Source: Streptacidiphilus sp. ASG 303
GTDB lineage: Bacteria > Actinomycetota > Actinomycetes > Streptomycetales > Streptomycetaceae
DNA: 64,000 bases
Reading direction: 5' to 3'
Assembly (NCBI RefSeq): GCF_020991365.1
Contig: NZ_JAJLRA010000021.1
Coordinates: forward strand, 42,764 to 106,763
Part shown: one piece after another, positions 9,352 through 17,973 of the stretch
How positions within the stretch are numbered: the first letter of the stretch is position 1
How the letters are laid out: each line of letters opens with the position of its first letter
Translations under genes and position numbers: made by a program
The notes under the pieces: generated by a model
The model's input: the letters and a program-made list of their open reading frames with translations, nothing else
What the model was told of the DNA's origin: nothing
Databases searched by the model: none

Positions 9352-9409
9352 CTCACCCGTCCGACCGCTCCGCGGCAACCGCCCCAGCGCGCTCCGCCCG
9401 GGAGGGGCG

Positions 9410-10714
9410 ATGACCGTCCACAACCGGGTCTGCACCGCCCGGCGCGCGCTGCAGGACGCGGCGCCCGACGTCCTGGCGGGCGCCCTCGACGGCGTACTGG
9501 CGGAGCACTACCAGGCCGCCGGGAGCCGCCTGCTGCTCGTCGACCACAGCATGTCACTCCTCTGCCCCGTACGGTCCGGCGACCCCCGCGCCCCGTACGG
9601 CGGCACCCTCCTCGGCGGCCCCGCCGCGGGCGGCCCCGCCGGCCGGGGACTCCGGGCCGAGGACGCGCCCCCGCCCGAGGAGGCCGGGTCCCGCGGCGTG
9701 CCGGAGGGGGCCCAGCCGGTCAACGACTCGCCGGCCGGCCGCGTCTTCTCCTCCCAGCGGCCGGAGGTCCTCCGGGACCCCGCCGCCGGCCCCGCGGCGC
9801 ACACCGTGCTGCTGCCGGTCACCGTCCGCGGCGACCGGCAGGGGGTCCTGGAGGTGCGCCTGCCCCGGCTCCCCGGCGCCGCCGACCTCGCCGACCTCGC
9901 CGAGACCGCGACCGCCCTCGGCCACGCCCTGGTCGTGGCCGACCGGGACACCGACCGCTACCTGCGGACCCGCCGCCGCAGGCGGCTCACCCTCGCCGCC
10001 GAGATGCAGTGGCAGCTCCTGCCCCCGCGCTCCTGCGAACGCCCCGAGTTCAGCCTCGGCGCCCACCTGGAGCCCGCCTACGGCGTCCACGGCGACCACT
10101 ACGACTGGACGGCGGAGGCCGACCGGCTCGTCGTCGCGGTCACCAACGGCATGGACCGCGGCGAGCGCGCCGCCTCCCTCACCGGCCTGGCCGTCGGGGC
10201 CCTGCGCAACGCCCGCCGGCTGGGCCCCCGCGTCCCCATCGCCCACCAGGCCAGCCTCGCCGACCAGGCGATCTTCGGCATGCACGGCGGCAAGAGCCAC
10301 GTCTCCACGCTGCTCATCCAGTTCGACCTGGCGACGGGCCGGGTGACGGCGGTGGACGCCGGCTCGCCCCGGCTGCTGCGGCTGCGCGACGGCCGGGTGG
10401 AGGTCCTGGAGCTGGAGGCGCAGCTGCCCCTCGGCATGTTCGAGGAGACGCCCTACATCTCCCAGGAGCTGCCGGTGCTCCCCGGTGACCGGCTCGTGGT
10501 CGTGAGCGACGGCGTGCACGGCGCGCGCTCCCCCCGCGGGGAGGTCTTCGGCGACCGGGTGCTCCTCAACACCATCAGCGGCAGCCGGATGGCGCCGCCG
10601 GTCGAGGCCGCCCGGCTGATCGTCCGCGAGGTCGCCGCGCACGAGGCGGCCGAGCCCGCCCGCGGCCCGGCCGACGACGCCGTCGTCCTCGTCGTCGACT
10701 GGCGCGGCCGCTGA
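9410..10714 (+). CDS. PP2C/SpoIIE-type phosphatase with altered metal motif
   Basis: 434 residues: an N-terminal GAF-like sensory region (about 1-180), a helical linker (AAEMQWQLLPPR), then a PP2C-like domain. Such Streptomyces proteins dephosphorylate anti-sigma-factor antagonists. The first metal site GDHYDW (Asp229, Asp232) and the late SDGVHG and DDAVVLV motifs are present. The motif normally read as D-G-x-G-x-G is VTNGMDRG (Asn246 in place of the metal-binding Asp), so activity may be weak or absent. ATG 9410 follows GGAGGGG and lies divergent from marR. Confidence 0.8.
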   Translation: MTVHNRVCTARRALQDAAPDVLAGALDGVLAEHYQAAGSRLLLVDHSMSLLCPVRSGDPRAPYGGTLLGGPAAGGPAGRGLRAEDAPPPEEAGSRGVPEGAQPVNDSPAGRVFSSQRPEVLRDPAAGPAAHTVLLPVTVRGDRQGVLEVRLPRLPGAADLADLAETATALGHALVVADRDTDRYLRTRRRRRLTLAAEMQWQLLPPRSCERPEFSLGAHLEPAYGVHGDHYDWTAEADRLVVAVTNGMDRGERAASLTGLAVGALRNARRLGPRVPIAHQASLADQAIFGMHGGKSHVSTLLIQFDLATGRVTAVDAGSPRLLRLRDGRVEVLELEAQLPLGMFEETPYISQELPVLPGDRLVVVSDGVHGARSPRGEVFGDRVLLNTISGSRMAPPVEAARLIVREVAAHEAAEPARGPADDAVVLVVDWRGR

Positions 10715-10760
10715 GGGGCCTCCGGGCGGAGCGGCCCGCCCGGGGCGCCGGGCCCGGGCG

Positions 10761-10821
10761 GCAGGAGCCGGAGGGACGGCAGGAGCCGGAGGGACGGCAG
10801 GAGGCAGCGGGACGGCAGAAC
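10761..10821. repeat. 18-bp tandem repeat
   Basis: Units GCAGGAGCCGGAGGGACG at 10761-10778 and 10779-10796 are identical; a third at 10797-10814 has three or so changes and a fourth begins at 10815. The array lies in the 262-bp gap after the phosphatase gene. Confidence 0.8.
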
Positions 10822-10976
10822 GGCGGAGGGCGGGCGGCGGGCGGCCCGGGAGCGGGGTGCCGGTCACCCGAAGGACGCTGCCGCGTCGCGGCGGCGTCCG
10901 CCCGGTGCGAGGTTGGGGCCGAGTCGTGCACCCGCCGGGCGCACCCCCGCGCCGGCCCGTCCCGGGAGGACATCCG

Positions 10977-11555
10977 ATGCCCCGATCCCGCCGCCTGCCC
11001 GCCCTCGTCGCGGCGCCGCTCCTCGCGGCGCTGCTCCTCGTGTCGGGCTGCTCCAGCTCCGGCTCGTCGTCGTCGGGCAGCAGCCCCGGGGCCACCTCCG
11101 CGGCCAACCCCGCCTCCCCCTCGCCGACCGGCAGCCAGGAGAAGGTGAAGCTGGCCAAGGCCAAGTTCGTCGCCAACGCGGGCCTGGCCGCCGGCGCCAC
11201 CTACCAGTGGCTGTACAAGCCCTACAAGGCCGGGAAGTTCAAGAAGGGCGCCGACGGCCGTAAGCTCGCCCTGGTCAAGGCCGGCCTGGCCGGCGCCTTC
11301 ACCTACAACCGGCTGAAGGCGGCGATCAACGACGCCAAGGGCGACCCCCTGCTGTCCAAGGCCGTCGCCCCGCTCACCGCGGGGGTGGAGAAACTCAAGC
11401 AGACCGCCGCGAACATCCGCAACGGCAGCGACCCGGAGGGCGGCGCCGGCCAGTTCCAGGGAGTCATCGACAGTTTCAAGCAGGCCGGCCAGTCCGCCGG
11501 GGCGACCGTCACCGACCAGGTGCCGTCGACCGGCCAGCTCACCTCGGGCGGCTGA
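10977..11555 (+). CDS. Secreted lipoprotein of unknown function
   Basis: 192 residues. A type II signal (basic MPRSRR, hydrophobic stretch, lipobox LLVSGC with Cys25) predicts lipid anchoring to the outer face of the membrane. A Ser/Gly/Pro linker (26-55) precedes a helical domain with KAKFVANAGLAAGATYQWLY and a Lys-rich part. No catalytic motif seen. GGGAGGA precedes ATG 10977. It lies 240 bp upstream of the sigma/anti-sigma pair on the same strand and could be a sensed or controlled partner; that link is positional only. Confidence 0.8.
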   Translation: MPRSRRLPALVAAPLLAALLLVSGCSSSGSSSSGSSPGATSAANPASPSPTGSQEKVKLAKAKFVANAGLAAGATYQWLYKPYKAGKFKKGADGRKLALVKAGLAGAFTYNRLKAAINDAKGDPLLSKAVAPLTAGVEKLKQTAANIRNGSDPEGGAGQFQGVIDSFKQAGQSAGATVTDQVPSTGQLTSGG

Positions 11556-11688
11556 CCCGGGGATCCGCGGGCGGCCAATCCGCAGGCGGACCGGCCCCGA
11601 ATACAGGGGGAGCGGCGGGCCCGTGCCACGGCACGGCCACCGCGCCCCCTGCCCGCATCCGACCGGTCCGACGTCCCGGAGGGACAGC

Positions 11689-11799
11689 ATGCCGCCCCAC
11701 CGCCACCACCCCGCCCGGCGCCGCGCCGGCGGCCCGGCCCATCCGTCCGCCGCCCCCCGGCGCACCGCGCCCCGCCTCCGCGGGGAGGCCGCGCTGTGA
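11689..11799 (+). CDS. Possible 36-residue leader ORF coupled to sigma gene
   Basis: A short ORF (MPPHRHHPARRRAGGPAHPS...) preceded by GGAGGGACAGC at a workable distance. Its TGA (11797-11799) overlaps the GTG of the ECF sigma gene (GTGA), the coupling pattern used throughout this window. The product is His/Arg/Pro-rich with no recognisable domain. It may be a real small protein, or serve only to load ribosomes for the sigma gene. Confidence 0.35.
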   Translation: MPPHRHHPARRRAGGPAHPSAAPRRTAPRLRGEAAL

Positions 11800-12380
11800 G
11801 CGAGGTCGTGCACCTGGCCGGACCCAGCCGCAGGGGGCCTGGTCTGGAGGAGCTGGTCGGGCGGGTCTCCCGTGGGGACCAGCAGGCCTTCGAGCAGGTC
11901 TACGACGCGGTCGTGGGCCCCGTGCTCGGCCTGGTCCGGCGCATCCTGCGCGACCCGGCGCAGTCCGAGGAGGTCGCCCAGGAGGTCATGGTCGAGCTGT
12001 GGCGCACCGCCGCCCGCTACGACCGCGACAAGGGCACCGTGATGGCCTGGGTGATGACCCTCGCCCACCGCCGCGCCGTCGACCGGGTCCGCAGCGCGCA
12101 GGCCGCCGCCGACCGCGAGCAGAAGGCCGCGGCCCTCGGCCACTCCACCGCCTTCGACGAGGTCGCCGAGCAGGTGGAGTCCCGGCTGGAGCGCGAGCAG
12201 GTCCGACGCTGCCTGCGCGGCCTCACCCAGCTCCAGCGCGAGTCCGTCAACCTCGCCTACTACCGCGGCTGCACCTACCGGGAGGTCGCCGAACTCCTCG
12301 GGGTGCCGCTCGGAACCGTCAAGACCCGCCTGCGGGACGGCCTCATCCGCCTCCGCGACTGCCTGGGGGTGACCGCATGA
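11796..12380 (+). CDS. sigK: ECF RNA polymerase sigma factor, SigK type
   Basis: 194 residues with the two ECF domains: region 2 (DQQAFEQVYDAVVGPVLGLV, EEVAQEVMVELWRTAARYD, GTVMAWVMTLAHRRAVDRVR) and region 4 (LTQLQRESVNLAYYRGCTYREVA then LLGVPLGTVKTRLRDGL). The pairing with a downstream RskA-like membrane anti-sigma factor fits the SigK (ECF19-like) group. GTG start at 11796 overlaps the small upstream ORF; the stop overlaps the next ATG (ATGA). It would be held by the anti-sigma factor at the membrane until that is cleaved or altered. Confidence 0.88.
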   Translation: MSEVVHLAGPSRRGPGLEELVGRVSRGDQQAFEQVYDAVVGPVLGLVRRILRDPAQSEEVAQEVMVELWRTAARYDRDKGTVMAWVMTLAHRRAVDRVRSAQAAADREQKAAALGHSTAFDEVAEQVESRLEREQVRRCLRGLTQLQRESVNLAYYRGCTYREVAELLGVPLGTVKTRLRDGLIRLRDCLGVTA

Positions 12381-13132
12381 ACCACGCGCCCGACCTGCAC
12401 ACCCTGACCGGCGCCTACGCCGTGCACGCCCTCGACCCCGAGGAGCGCGCCCGCTTCGAGGAGCACCTCGCCGGGTGCGAGGCCTGCGCCCAGGAGGTCC
12501 GCGAGCTCGGCGCCGCCGCCGCCCGCCTCGGCGAGGCCGAGGCCGTCTCCCCGCCGCCGGACCTGCGCCGCCGGGTCCTCGCCGAGATCGCCACCGTGCG
12601 GCAGATGCCGCCGCAGGTCCCGCAGACCGGCCTCGACGAGCGGCCGTCCGGCGTCCTGCCGCGCCTCGCCCGGCAGTGGCCGCGCCTGGCGCTCGCCGCC
12701 TCCGTCGCCGGAGCCGCCGTGCTGGGCGGCCTCGCCTGGCAGTTCCACCAGGACGCGGACCGCGCCGACCGGCGGGCCGCGGTCGCCCGGCAGCAGCAGG
12801 ACGACTTCGCCCGGCTGATGGCGGCCCCCGACGCCCGTACCGCCACCGCCCGCACCGGCGGGGCGTCCGCCGCCGTCGTCTGGTCGGCGGGGGCCAACCG
12901 CGCCGCCTTCCTCACCAGCGGCCTGCCCCACCTGCCCGAGGGCAAGGTGTACGAGCTCTGGTACAACGACGCCGGCACCATGCGGCCCGCCGGTCTGCTG
13001 CCGCCGGGCGGCGCCGCCCGGATGCTGGACGGCGCCGTCGACGGCGCCGCCGGGATCGGGGTGACCGTGGAGCCGTCCGGCGGCTCCGCCCGCCCGAGCG
13101 GCCAGCCGGTGCTCCTGCTCCCCTTCACCTGA
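12377..13132 (+). CDS. rskA: RskA-like membrane anti-sigma factor
   Basis: 251 residues. The N-terminal cytoplasmic part has the zinc-associated anti-sigma motif, HLAGCEACAQE (HxxxCxxC). One membrane helix lies around LALAASVAGAAVLGGLAWQF, and the outer C-terminal domain (LPEGKVYELWYNDAGTMRPAGLL) matches the RskA extracellular region. It binds the sigma factor encoded just before it; the family is regulated by proteolysis. ATG overlaps the sigma stop, giving fixed stoichiometry. Confidence 0.88.
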   Translation: MNHAPDLHTLTGAYAVHALDPEERARFEEHLAGCEACAQEVRELGAAAARLGEAEAVSPPPDLRRRVLAEIATVRQMPPQVPQTGLDERPSGVLPRLARQWPRLALAASVAGAAVLGGLAWQFHQDADRADRRAAVARQQQDDFARLMAAPDARTATARTGGASAAVVWSAGANRAAFLTSGLPHLPEGKVYELWYNDAGTMRPAGLLPPGGAARMLDGAVDGAAGIGVTVEPSGGSARPSGQPVLLLPFT

Positions 13133-13176
13133 GCCGACCGGCCCGACCCGCCCGGCCCGATCCGCCCGCTCCACCC

Positions 13177-13206
13177 GGCCGCCCCCGGTTCCCCCCGGGG
13201 GCGGCC
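13177..13206. terminator. Terminator after rskA
   Basis: Perfect 12-bp stem GGCCGCCCCCGG / CCGGGGGCGGCC with a 6-nt loop, 45 nt past the rskA stop. Confidence 0.7.
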
Positions 13207-13452
13207 GACGCGTGTCCGGGGCGGCGCCCCCGGAGGCCCGGCACCCTCCCGGCGGCCCGCCCGCCCGCTGGTACGGGCCCCGCGCCCCGACCAGCCACGG
13301 ACCAGGGCGGCCCGCCCGCCCGCGCGCGCCCGGGCACGGGCGGGCCGCCGCTGCCGGGGCCGTCCGGCGGGCCGCCGCCCCGGACGGGCGCAGGCGCGCG
13401 CGGGTCCGGCCGGTGCGTCCGTCCCGCCGTTCCGGACCGGCCCCCGGACACG

Positions 13453-13485
13453 CGTCGGCCCCCGCCGCGGTGGCGGGGGCCGACG
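13453..13485. terminator. Terminator facing the lipid operon
   Basis: Perfect 14-bp stem CGTCGGCCCCCGCC / GGCGGGGGCCGACG with a 5-nt loop, 50 nt past the DUF1295 stop on the minus strand; it can act in both directions. Confidence 0.75.
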
Positions 13486-13534
13486 GTCCGGAACGGCCCG
13501 GAACGGTCCGGGAACCGGCGGTGCGCGGCGCGGG

Positions 13535-14341
13535 TCAGGCGCGGCGCGGCGGCAGGGGGAAGAAGCCGCTGGTCCGGGCGACGTACTCGGCGTAGCCGGG
13601 CTTCGTCGCGTGCATCTGCTTCTCCAGCATCGGCTTGCCGCTGCCGTTGACCAGCAGGTACGTCATCACCAGCACCGAGGGCAGGGTGGCCCACCCCGCC
13701 GGCGCGTCCGCCGCGAGCAGGAACAGGCCCCACCACACGCACGCGTCGCCGAAGTAGTTGGGGTGCCGGGTGAACCGCCACAGGCCGCGGTCCATGACCT
13801 GGCCGCGGTTGGCCGGGTCGGACCGGAAGCGGGTGAGCTGCCAGTCGCCCACCGCCTCGAAGAACACCCCGACCGCCCAGACCGCCGTGCCGGTCCAGGC
13901 GAGGACGCCCGGCGGGTGCGGCACGTAGCAGGCGAACTGCACGGGCAGCGAGACGAACCAGACCAGCAGCGCCTGGAGCCCGTAGACCATCCGCAGGGCG
14001 TACGCGGTGCGCCGCTCCGGCGGCGCCTTGGAGAGCAGCTTCTCGTACCGGGGGTCCTCGCCGTGGCCGCGCGAGCGGGCCGCGATGTGCCCCGACAGCC
14101 GGAGCCCCCAGACCAGGACGAGCACCAGGGCCAGGAGCCGCCGCCCGTCGTCGCCGTGCCCGGCGGACAGCGCGTACGAGACGCCCGCCACCGCGCAGAA
14201 GCCCAGGCCCCAGGCGATGTCCACCACCCGGTGCAGGCCCTTGCGGACACCGAACGCGGCGGCGCCCAGCAGCACCACGAGCGCGGCCCCGGCCGACGCG
14301 GCGACGTTCACGGCGAACGCGCCGCCGTCGACCCCGCTCAC
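13535..14341 (-). CDS. DUF1295 membrane protein (steroid 5-alpha-reductase-like)
   Basis: 268 residues with about six hydrophobic segments. The C-terminal half has the family signature: DPANRGQVMDRGLWRFTRHP, NYFGDACVWWG, and the end GYAEYVARTSGFFPLPP. DUF1295 proteins resemble NADPH-using 5-alpha-reductases and isoprenylcysteine methyltransferases. It is the last gene of the five-gene lipid operon, its GTG overlapping the stop of the first methyltransferase. A reductase step on the modified acyl chain is a plausible role, but inferred. Confidence 0.82.
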   Translation of the reverse strand: MSGVDGGAFAVNVAASAGAALVVLLGAAAFGVRKGLHRVVDIAWGLGFCAVAGVSYALSAGHGDDGRRLLALVLVLVWGLRLSGHIAARSRGHGEDPRYEKLLSKAPPERRTAYALRMVYGLQALLVWFVSLPVQFACYVPHPPGVLAWTGTAVWAVGVFFEAVGDWQLTRFRSDPANRGQVMDRGLWRFTRHPNYFGDACVWWGLFLLAADAPAGWATLPSVLVMTYLLVNGSGKPMLEKQMHATKPGYAEYVARTSGFFPLPPRRA

Positions 14342-15762
14342 GCGGCGCCCTCCCCGGTGCCGCTGCCCGTGCCGGTGCCCTTGCCGCTCCCGCTCCCGCT
14401 GCCGGCCCCGGCCTCGGTCCCGGAGCCCCGCCCGCCGCCGTACGCGGCGCCGTGCCAGCCGCCCGGCGTCGCCGGGAAGGTGCTGGTGCCGTCCGCGGCC
14501 GGCCGCACCGCGAGGATCTGGTCCACGCCCATCCGCCGCTCGGCGAACGCCAGCGCCCCGCCGACCAGGTAGAGCCGCCACACCCGGCAGGTCTCCTCGC
14601 CGACCAGCGCCGCGAACTCCGCCCAGCGCTCCTCCAGGGTGCGCCGCCAGGCGTCCACGGTGAGCACGTAGTGCTCCCGCATCGCGTGGACCTCGCGGAC
14701 CTCCAGCCCGGCGTCCTCCAGCAGCGCCACCGTGTCGCCCACCGGCCGCATGTGCATGTCGGGGGCGATGTACGTCTCGATGAACGCGCCGCCCCCCGGC
14801 GCCCGCGACCCGCGCGACATCTGCTGCACCAGCAGCCGCCCCCCGGGCCGCAGCAGCCCGCCGAGCTGCCGGGCGAACGCCGGGTACTGCGCGTCGCCGA
14901 CGTGCTCGCCCATCTCGATGGTGGACACCGCGTCGTAGGGGCCGTCGGAGACGTCCCGGTAGTCCTGCAGCCGCACCTCGACCCGGTCGGCGAGCCCCAG
15001 GTCCGCGACGCGCTTGGACACGTACGCGTGCTGCTGCGCCGACAGCGTCACGCCCGTCGCCCGCACCCCGTACTCCGAGGCGGCGTGCACGACGAGCGCG
15101 CCCCAGCCGCAGCCGACGTCCAGCAGGCGCATGCCCTCGTGCAGGCCGAGCTTGCGGCAGACCAGGTCGAGCTTGTCGCGCTGGGCGTCCTCCAGCCCGT
15201 AGCCGGGGCCCTCCTCCTGCGTCCAGTAGCCGCAGGAGTACGCCATGTGCCGGTCCAGCAGCAGCGCGTAGAAGTCGTTGGACAGGTCGTAGTGGTGGCT
15301 GATGGCCGCCCGGTCGCGGGCCTTGCTGTGCAGGGCGCCGGTCAGGCCCGCCCGGCCGGAGGGGGAGGCCGGGCGGGGGCCGACCGCGCCGAGGCGCAGC
15401 GCCGTGCCCGCCGCCCGGGCCAGCTCGCGGGGGCCGAGGCGCGGCGGCCCCGCGACCCCCCGCTCGCGCGCCGCCCGCCAGACCCGGCTCAGGCCCTCGC
15501 CGAGGTCGCCGTCGACGTCCAGCTCGCCGGTGATGTACGCCTCGGCGATGCCCAGCTCGCCCGGGTACCACAGCAGCCGCCGCAGGGCGCGGCGGGAGCG
15601 CAGCACGACGGCGGGGGCGTCCGCCGGGCCGGCCTCGCTGCCGTCCCAGGCCCGGATGCGGATCGGGAGTGCGCCGCCGAGGAGCTCCTCCAGCAGCGGG
15701 GCCAGCCGCCCCGCCGCCCCGGTGGCGGTGCGGGCGGCGGACGGCGGTCGGGTGGACGTCAC
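14338..15762 (-). CDS. Cyclopropane-fatty-acid-synthase-like methyltransferase (copy 1)
   Basis: 474 residues. This family moves a methyl or methylene group from S-adenosylmethionine to the double bond of phospholipid acyl chains. The SAM motif LLDVGCGWGALVVHAASEYG, and the CFA features SHHYDLSNDFYALLLD, YSCGYWTQEE and IEMGEHVGD, are present. An N-terminal domain with YPGELGIAEAYITGELDVDG fits. The last 35 residues are a Gly/Ser/Thr low-complexity tail not usual for the family. GTG start at 15762 with GAGAGGGG upstream. 166 bp separate it from the second copy. Confidence 0.85.
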   Translation of the reverse strand: MTSTRPPSAARTATGAAGRLAPLLEELLGGALPIRIRAWDGSEAGPADAPAVVLRSRRALRRLLWYPGELGIAEAYITGELDVDGDLGEGLSRVWRAARERGVAGPPRLGPRELARAAGTALRLGAVGPRPASPSGRAGLTGALHSKARDRAAISHHYDLSNDFYALLLDRHMAYSCGYWTQEEGPGYGLEDAQRDKLDLVCRKLGLHEGMRLLDVGCGWGALVVHAASEYGVRATGVTLSAQQHAYVSKRVADLGLADRVEVRLQDYRDVSDGPYDAVSTIEMGEHVGDAQYPAFARQLGGLLRPGGRLLVQQMSRGSRAPGGGAFIETYIAPDMHMRPVGDTVALLEDAGLEVREVHAMREHYVLTVDAWRRTLEERWAEFAALVGEETCRVWRLYLVGGALAFAERRMGVDQILAVRPAADGTSTFPATPGGWHGAAYGGGRGSGTEAGAGSGSGSGKGTGTGSGTGEGAA

Positions 15763-15928
15763 GGTGTGTTCCCCTCTCTGGTGGGGCGCGCCCGGCCGGT
15801 CCTGTCCGGCCGTCCGCGCCCCGTCTGCCTCGTCCGGACCGCGCGGGTCCGGGCCGTGCGTGTCCTGGTCGGTGGTGTCCTGCCCGGGCGCGCCCGGGCC
15901 GGTGGTGCCCGGGCCGGGCGCGCCCGGG

Positions 15929-17245
15929 TCAGCCGCGGGCGAGCAGCAGCTGCTGCACGTCCAGGTAGCCCGTGCGGAACCCTGCCTCGGAGTACGCGAG
16001 GTACAGGTCCCACATGCGGCGGAAGACGCCGTCGAAGCCCAGGGCCGCGACCTCGCCGCGCCGGGCGCCGAACCGCTCCCGCCACAGCCGCAGCGTCTCC
16101 GCGTAGTGCTGCCCGAAGCGGTCGGCGCGCACCACCCGCAGCCCGGTGTGCTCGGCGGTCACCTGCTCCACGGCCTCCCGCGACGGGATGATCCCGCCGG
16201 GGAAGATGTACTTGTGGATCCAGGTGTAGGTGTCCTTGGTGGCCTCCACCCGCTCGTGGGCCATGGTGATGGCCTGGACGGCGGCCTTCCCGCCGGGCGC
16301 CAGCACCCGGTCGATGGTGGCGAAGTACGCCGGCCAGTACTGCGCGCCGACGGCCTCGATCATCTCCACGCTCACCACGGCGTCGAACTCCCCGTCCACC
16401 GCCCGGTAGTCCTGCAGCCGCACCTCGACCCGGTCCCCGACCCCGGCCGCGTCGAGCTTGGCCACGGCCAGGTCGCGCTGCTCCTCGGAGAGGGTCAGGG
16501 TGAGGACGGTCGCGCCGCGGCGGGCGGCGCGCAGCGCCAGCTCGCCCCAGCCGGAGCCGATCTCCAGCAGGCGGGTGCCCTTGCCGACGCCGACCAGGTC
16601 CAGCAGCCGGTCGATCTTGCGGTGCTGGGCGGCCTCCAGCAGCCCCCACTCCGCGACGGGCCGGCCGGCGGCGTCCTCCTCGAAGAGCGCCGAGGAGTAC
16701 GTCATCGTCGGGTCGAGGAAGAGCGCGAAGAGGTCGTTTGACAGGTCGTAGTGGCGCCGGATGTTGTCGCGGGCGCCGTCGGGGGTGTTGTGCTCCGAGG
16801 CGGGGTGCCGGGGGACGTAGAGGCGCCGCAGCCACTGCAGCCGCGGCGGTACCAGGGTCTGCGGGGAGCGGGCCAGGGCGGTGAGGACCCCGGCGAGGTC
16901 GTCGGCGTCCCAGTCGCCCGCCTGGTAGGCCTCGCCGAAGCCGATCAGGCCGCCCACCCCGAGCCGCCGGTGGAAGGCGTCGGGGCGGTTCACCCGCATC
17001 ACGGGCAGGCCCGGGGCGGGGGCGGGCCCGCCGGGCAGCTGCAGGCCGAGGCCGGTGCGGCGGGCGACCTGATGCAGCAGGACCCGTGCGAGCGCGGCCC
17101 GCACCCGCGAGCGCGGGACCCGCGCGACGTCGGGCCACTGCTCGGGGTCGATCCGGCCGGGGCCGTCCGGCACGGACCCGGCGGCGGGCGCCGCCCGGTC
17201 CGCCGCTCCCCGGGCCGCCGTCTCTTCTTCGATGCGCTGGTTCAC
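15929..17245 (-). CDS. Cyclopropane-fatty-acid-synthase-like methyltransferase (copy 2)
   Basis: 438 residues, a diverged paralogue of the next gene. It has RRHYDLSNDLFALFLDPTMT, the SAM motif LLEIGSGWGELALRAARRGA, VSVEMIEAVG, and the C-terminal IHKYIFPGGIIPS typical of CFA synthases; this copy is the more canonical. The GTG at 17245 overlaps the DUF1365 stop, so it is coupled to it. Two copies side by side suggest two steps on one lipid product (for example methylene transfer and a later methylation), but that is inference. Confidence 0.87.
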   Translation of the reverse strand: MNQRIEEETAARGAADRAAPAAGSVPDGPGRIDPEQWPDVARVPRSRVRAALARVLLHQVARRTGLGLQLPGGPAPAPGLPVMRVNRPDAFHRRLGVGGLIGFGEAYQAGDWDADDLAGVLTALARSPQTLVPPRLQWLRRLYVPRHPASEHNTPDGARDNIRRHYDLSNDLFALFLDPTMTYSSALFEEDAAGRPVAEWGLLEAAQHRKIDRLLDLVGVGKGTRLLEIGSGWGELALRAARRGATVLTLTLSEEQRDLAVAKLDAAGVGDRVEVRLQDYRAVDGEFDAVVSVEMIEAVGAQYWPAYFATIDRVLAPGGKAAVQAITMAHERVEATKDTYTWIHKYIFPGGIIPSREAVEQVTAEHTGLRVVRADRFGQHYAETLRLWRERFGARRGEVAALGFDGVFRRMWDLYLAYSEAGFRTGYLDVQQLLLARG

Positions 17246-17973
17246 TTCTCTCCTCCGTGGTCCGCGTGCCGCGTCTGCCTCGGGACGACGGGCAGCCCCC
17301 GCAGGTACAGCAGGACGCCCTGCAGGCGGATGTGCGCCGACACCGCGGCCGTCGACCACGGGTGCCGCAGCGCGGCGCGCAGCAGCCCGGCGGTGGTCGC
17401 CGGGCGGCGCACGCCGCGCACGGTCGCGGTGAACGGCCGTCCGCCGTCCCTCTCCAGGTGCACGGTCAGGTTCAACCCTGCCCCCGGCTCCGGCAGTCTC
17501 ATGCGGTACCCGCCGTCGACGGGGAAGAACGGCGAGACGTAGAACTCCTTGCGGGTCTCCGCCCTTCCCTCCGCGTCCGGGTGCAGCAGGTAGCGGTGCC
17601 GCCCGCCGTAGGTGTTGTGCACCTCGGCGACCACGCACGCCGGGGTGCCGTCGGCGTACCGGCACCAGTAGATGGTCAGCGGGTTGAAGACGTACCCGAG
17701 CACCCGGGCGTGGGCCAGCATGAGCACCTGCCCGCCGCCCAGCTCCACCCCCTGCTCCGCGAGCCACCCCTCCAGGTTGGCCCGCAGGGTCCGGCCCGGG
17801 TCGCCGACGTGGTCGCGGGCCTCGAAGCGGGCCAGGGCGCGGGCCCAGCGGGGCAGCCGCGGCAGCTCGTCCAGGTCCACCAGCCACAGGTAGGTGCGGT
17901 GGGAGAAGGAGTGCCGCAGCGGCCGGGTCCGCACGTGGGAGACCCGGCAGTCGTACAGGGCGGCCGTGCTCAC
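17242..17973 (-). CDS. DUF1365 protein
   Basis: 243 residues matching DUF1365 from the start: ALYDCRVSHVRTRPLRHSFS, then YVFNPLTIYWCRYADG, VVAEVHNTYGGRHRYLL, KEFYVSPFFPVDGGYRMRLP. These proteins nearly always sit between an FAD oxidoreductase and a CFA-like methyltransferase, as here; their activity is not settled. GTG overlaps the FAD gene stop and its own stop overlaps the methyltransferase start. No membrane helices are obvious. Confidence 0.88.
   Translation of the reverse strand: MSTAALYDCRVSHVRTRPLRHSFSHRTYLWLVDLDELPRLPRWARALARFEARDHVGDPGRTLRANLEGWLAEQGVELGGGQVLMLAHARVLGYVFNPLTIYWCRYADGTPACVVAEVHNTYGGRHRYLLHPDAEGRAETRKEFYVSPFFPVDGGYRMRLPEPGAGLNLTVHLERDGGRPFTATVRGVRRPATTAGLLRAALRHPWSTAAVSAHIRLQGVLLYLRGLPVVPRQTRHADHGGEK

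Larger units (their letters stand above)
13133..13534. other. Convergent intergenic region with two terminators
   Basis: 402 bp between the convergent rskA and DUF1295 genes. It holds two strong hairpins (listed separately) separated by Arg/Pro-type GC repeats; no credible gene or promoter was seen. Confidence 0.7.

Noticed and set aside
8685..9413. 242-codon ORF on the plus strand preceded by a good promoter
   Set aside because: Almost all of it is antisense to the well-supported marR gene; its Ser/Arg-rich product and third-base pattern look like a shadow. The promoter itself is kept as a feature.
10761..10821. CRISPR-like array
   Set aside because: Units are 18 bp and directly adjacent, with no spacers.
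11999..12376. Longer start for the anti-sigma gene inside the sigma gene
   Set aside because: The extension overlaps the sigma region 2/4 code out of frame; the ATG in the ATGA overlap fits the family.
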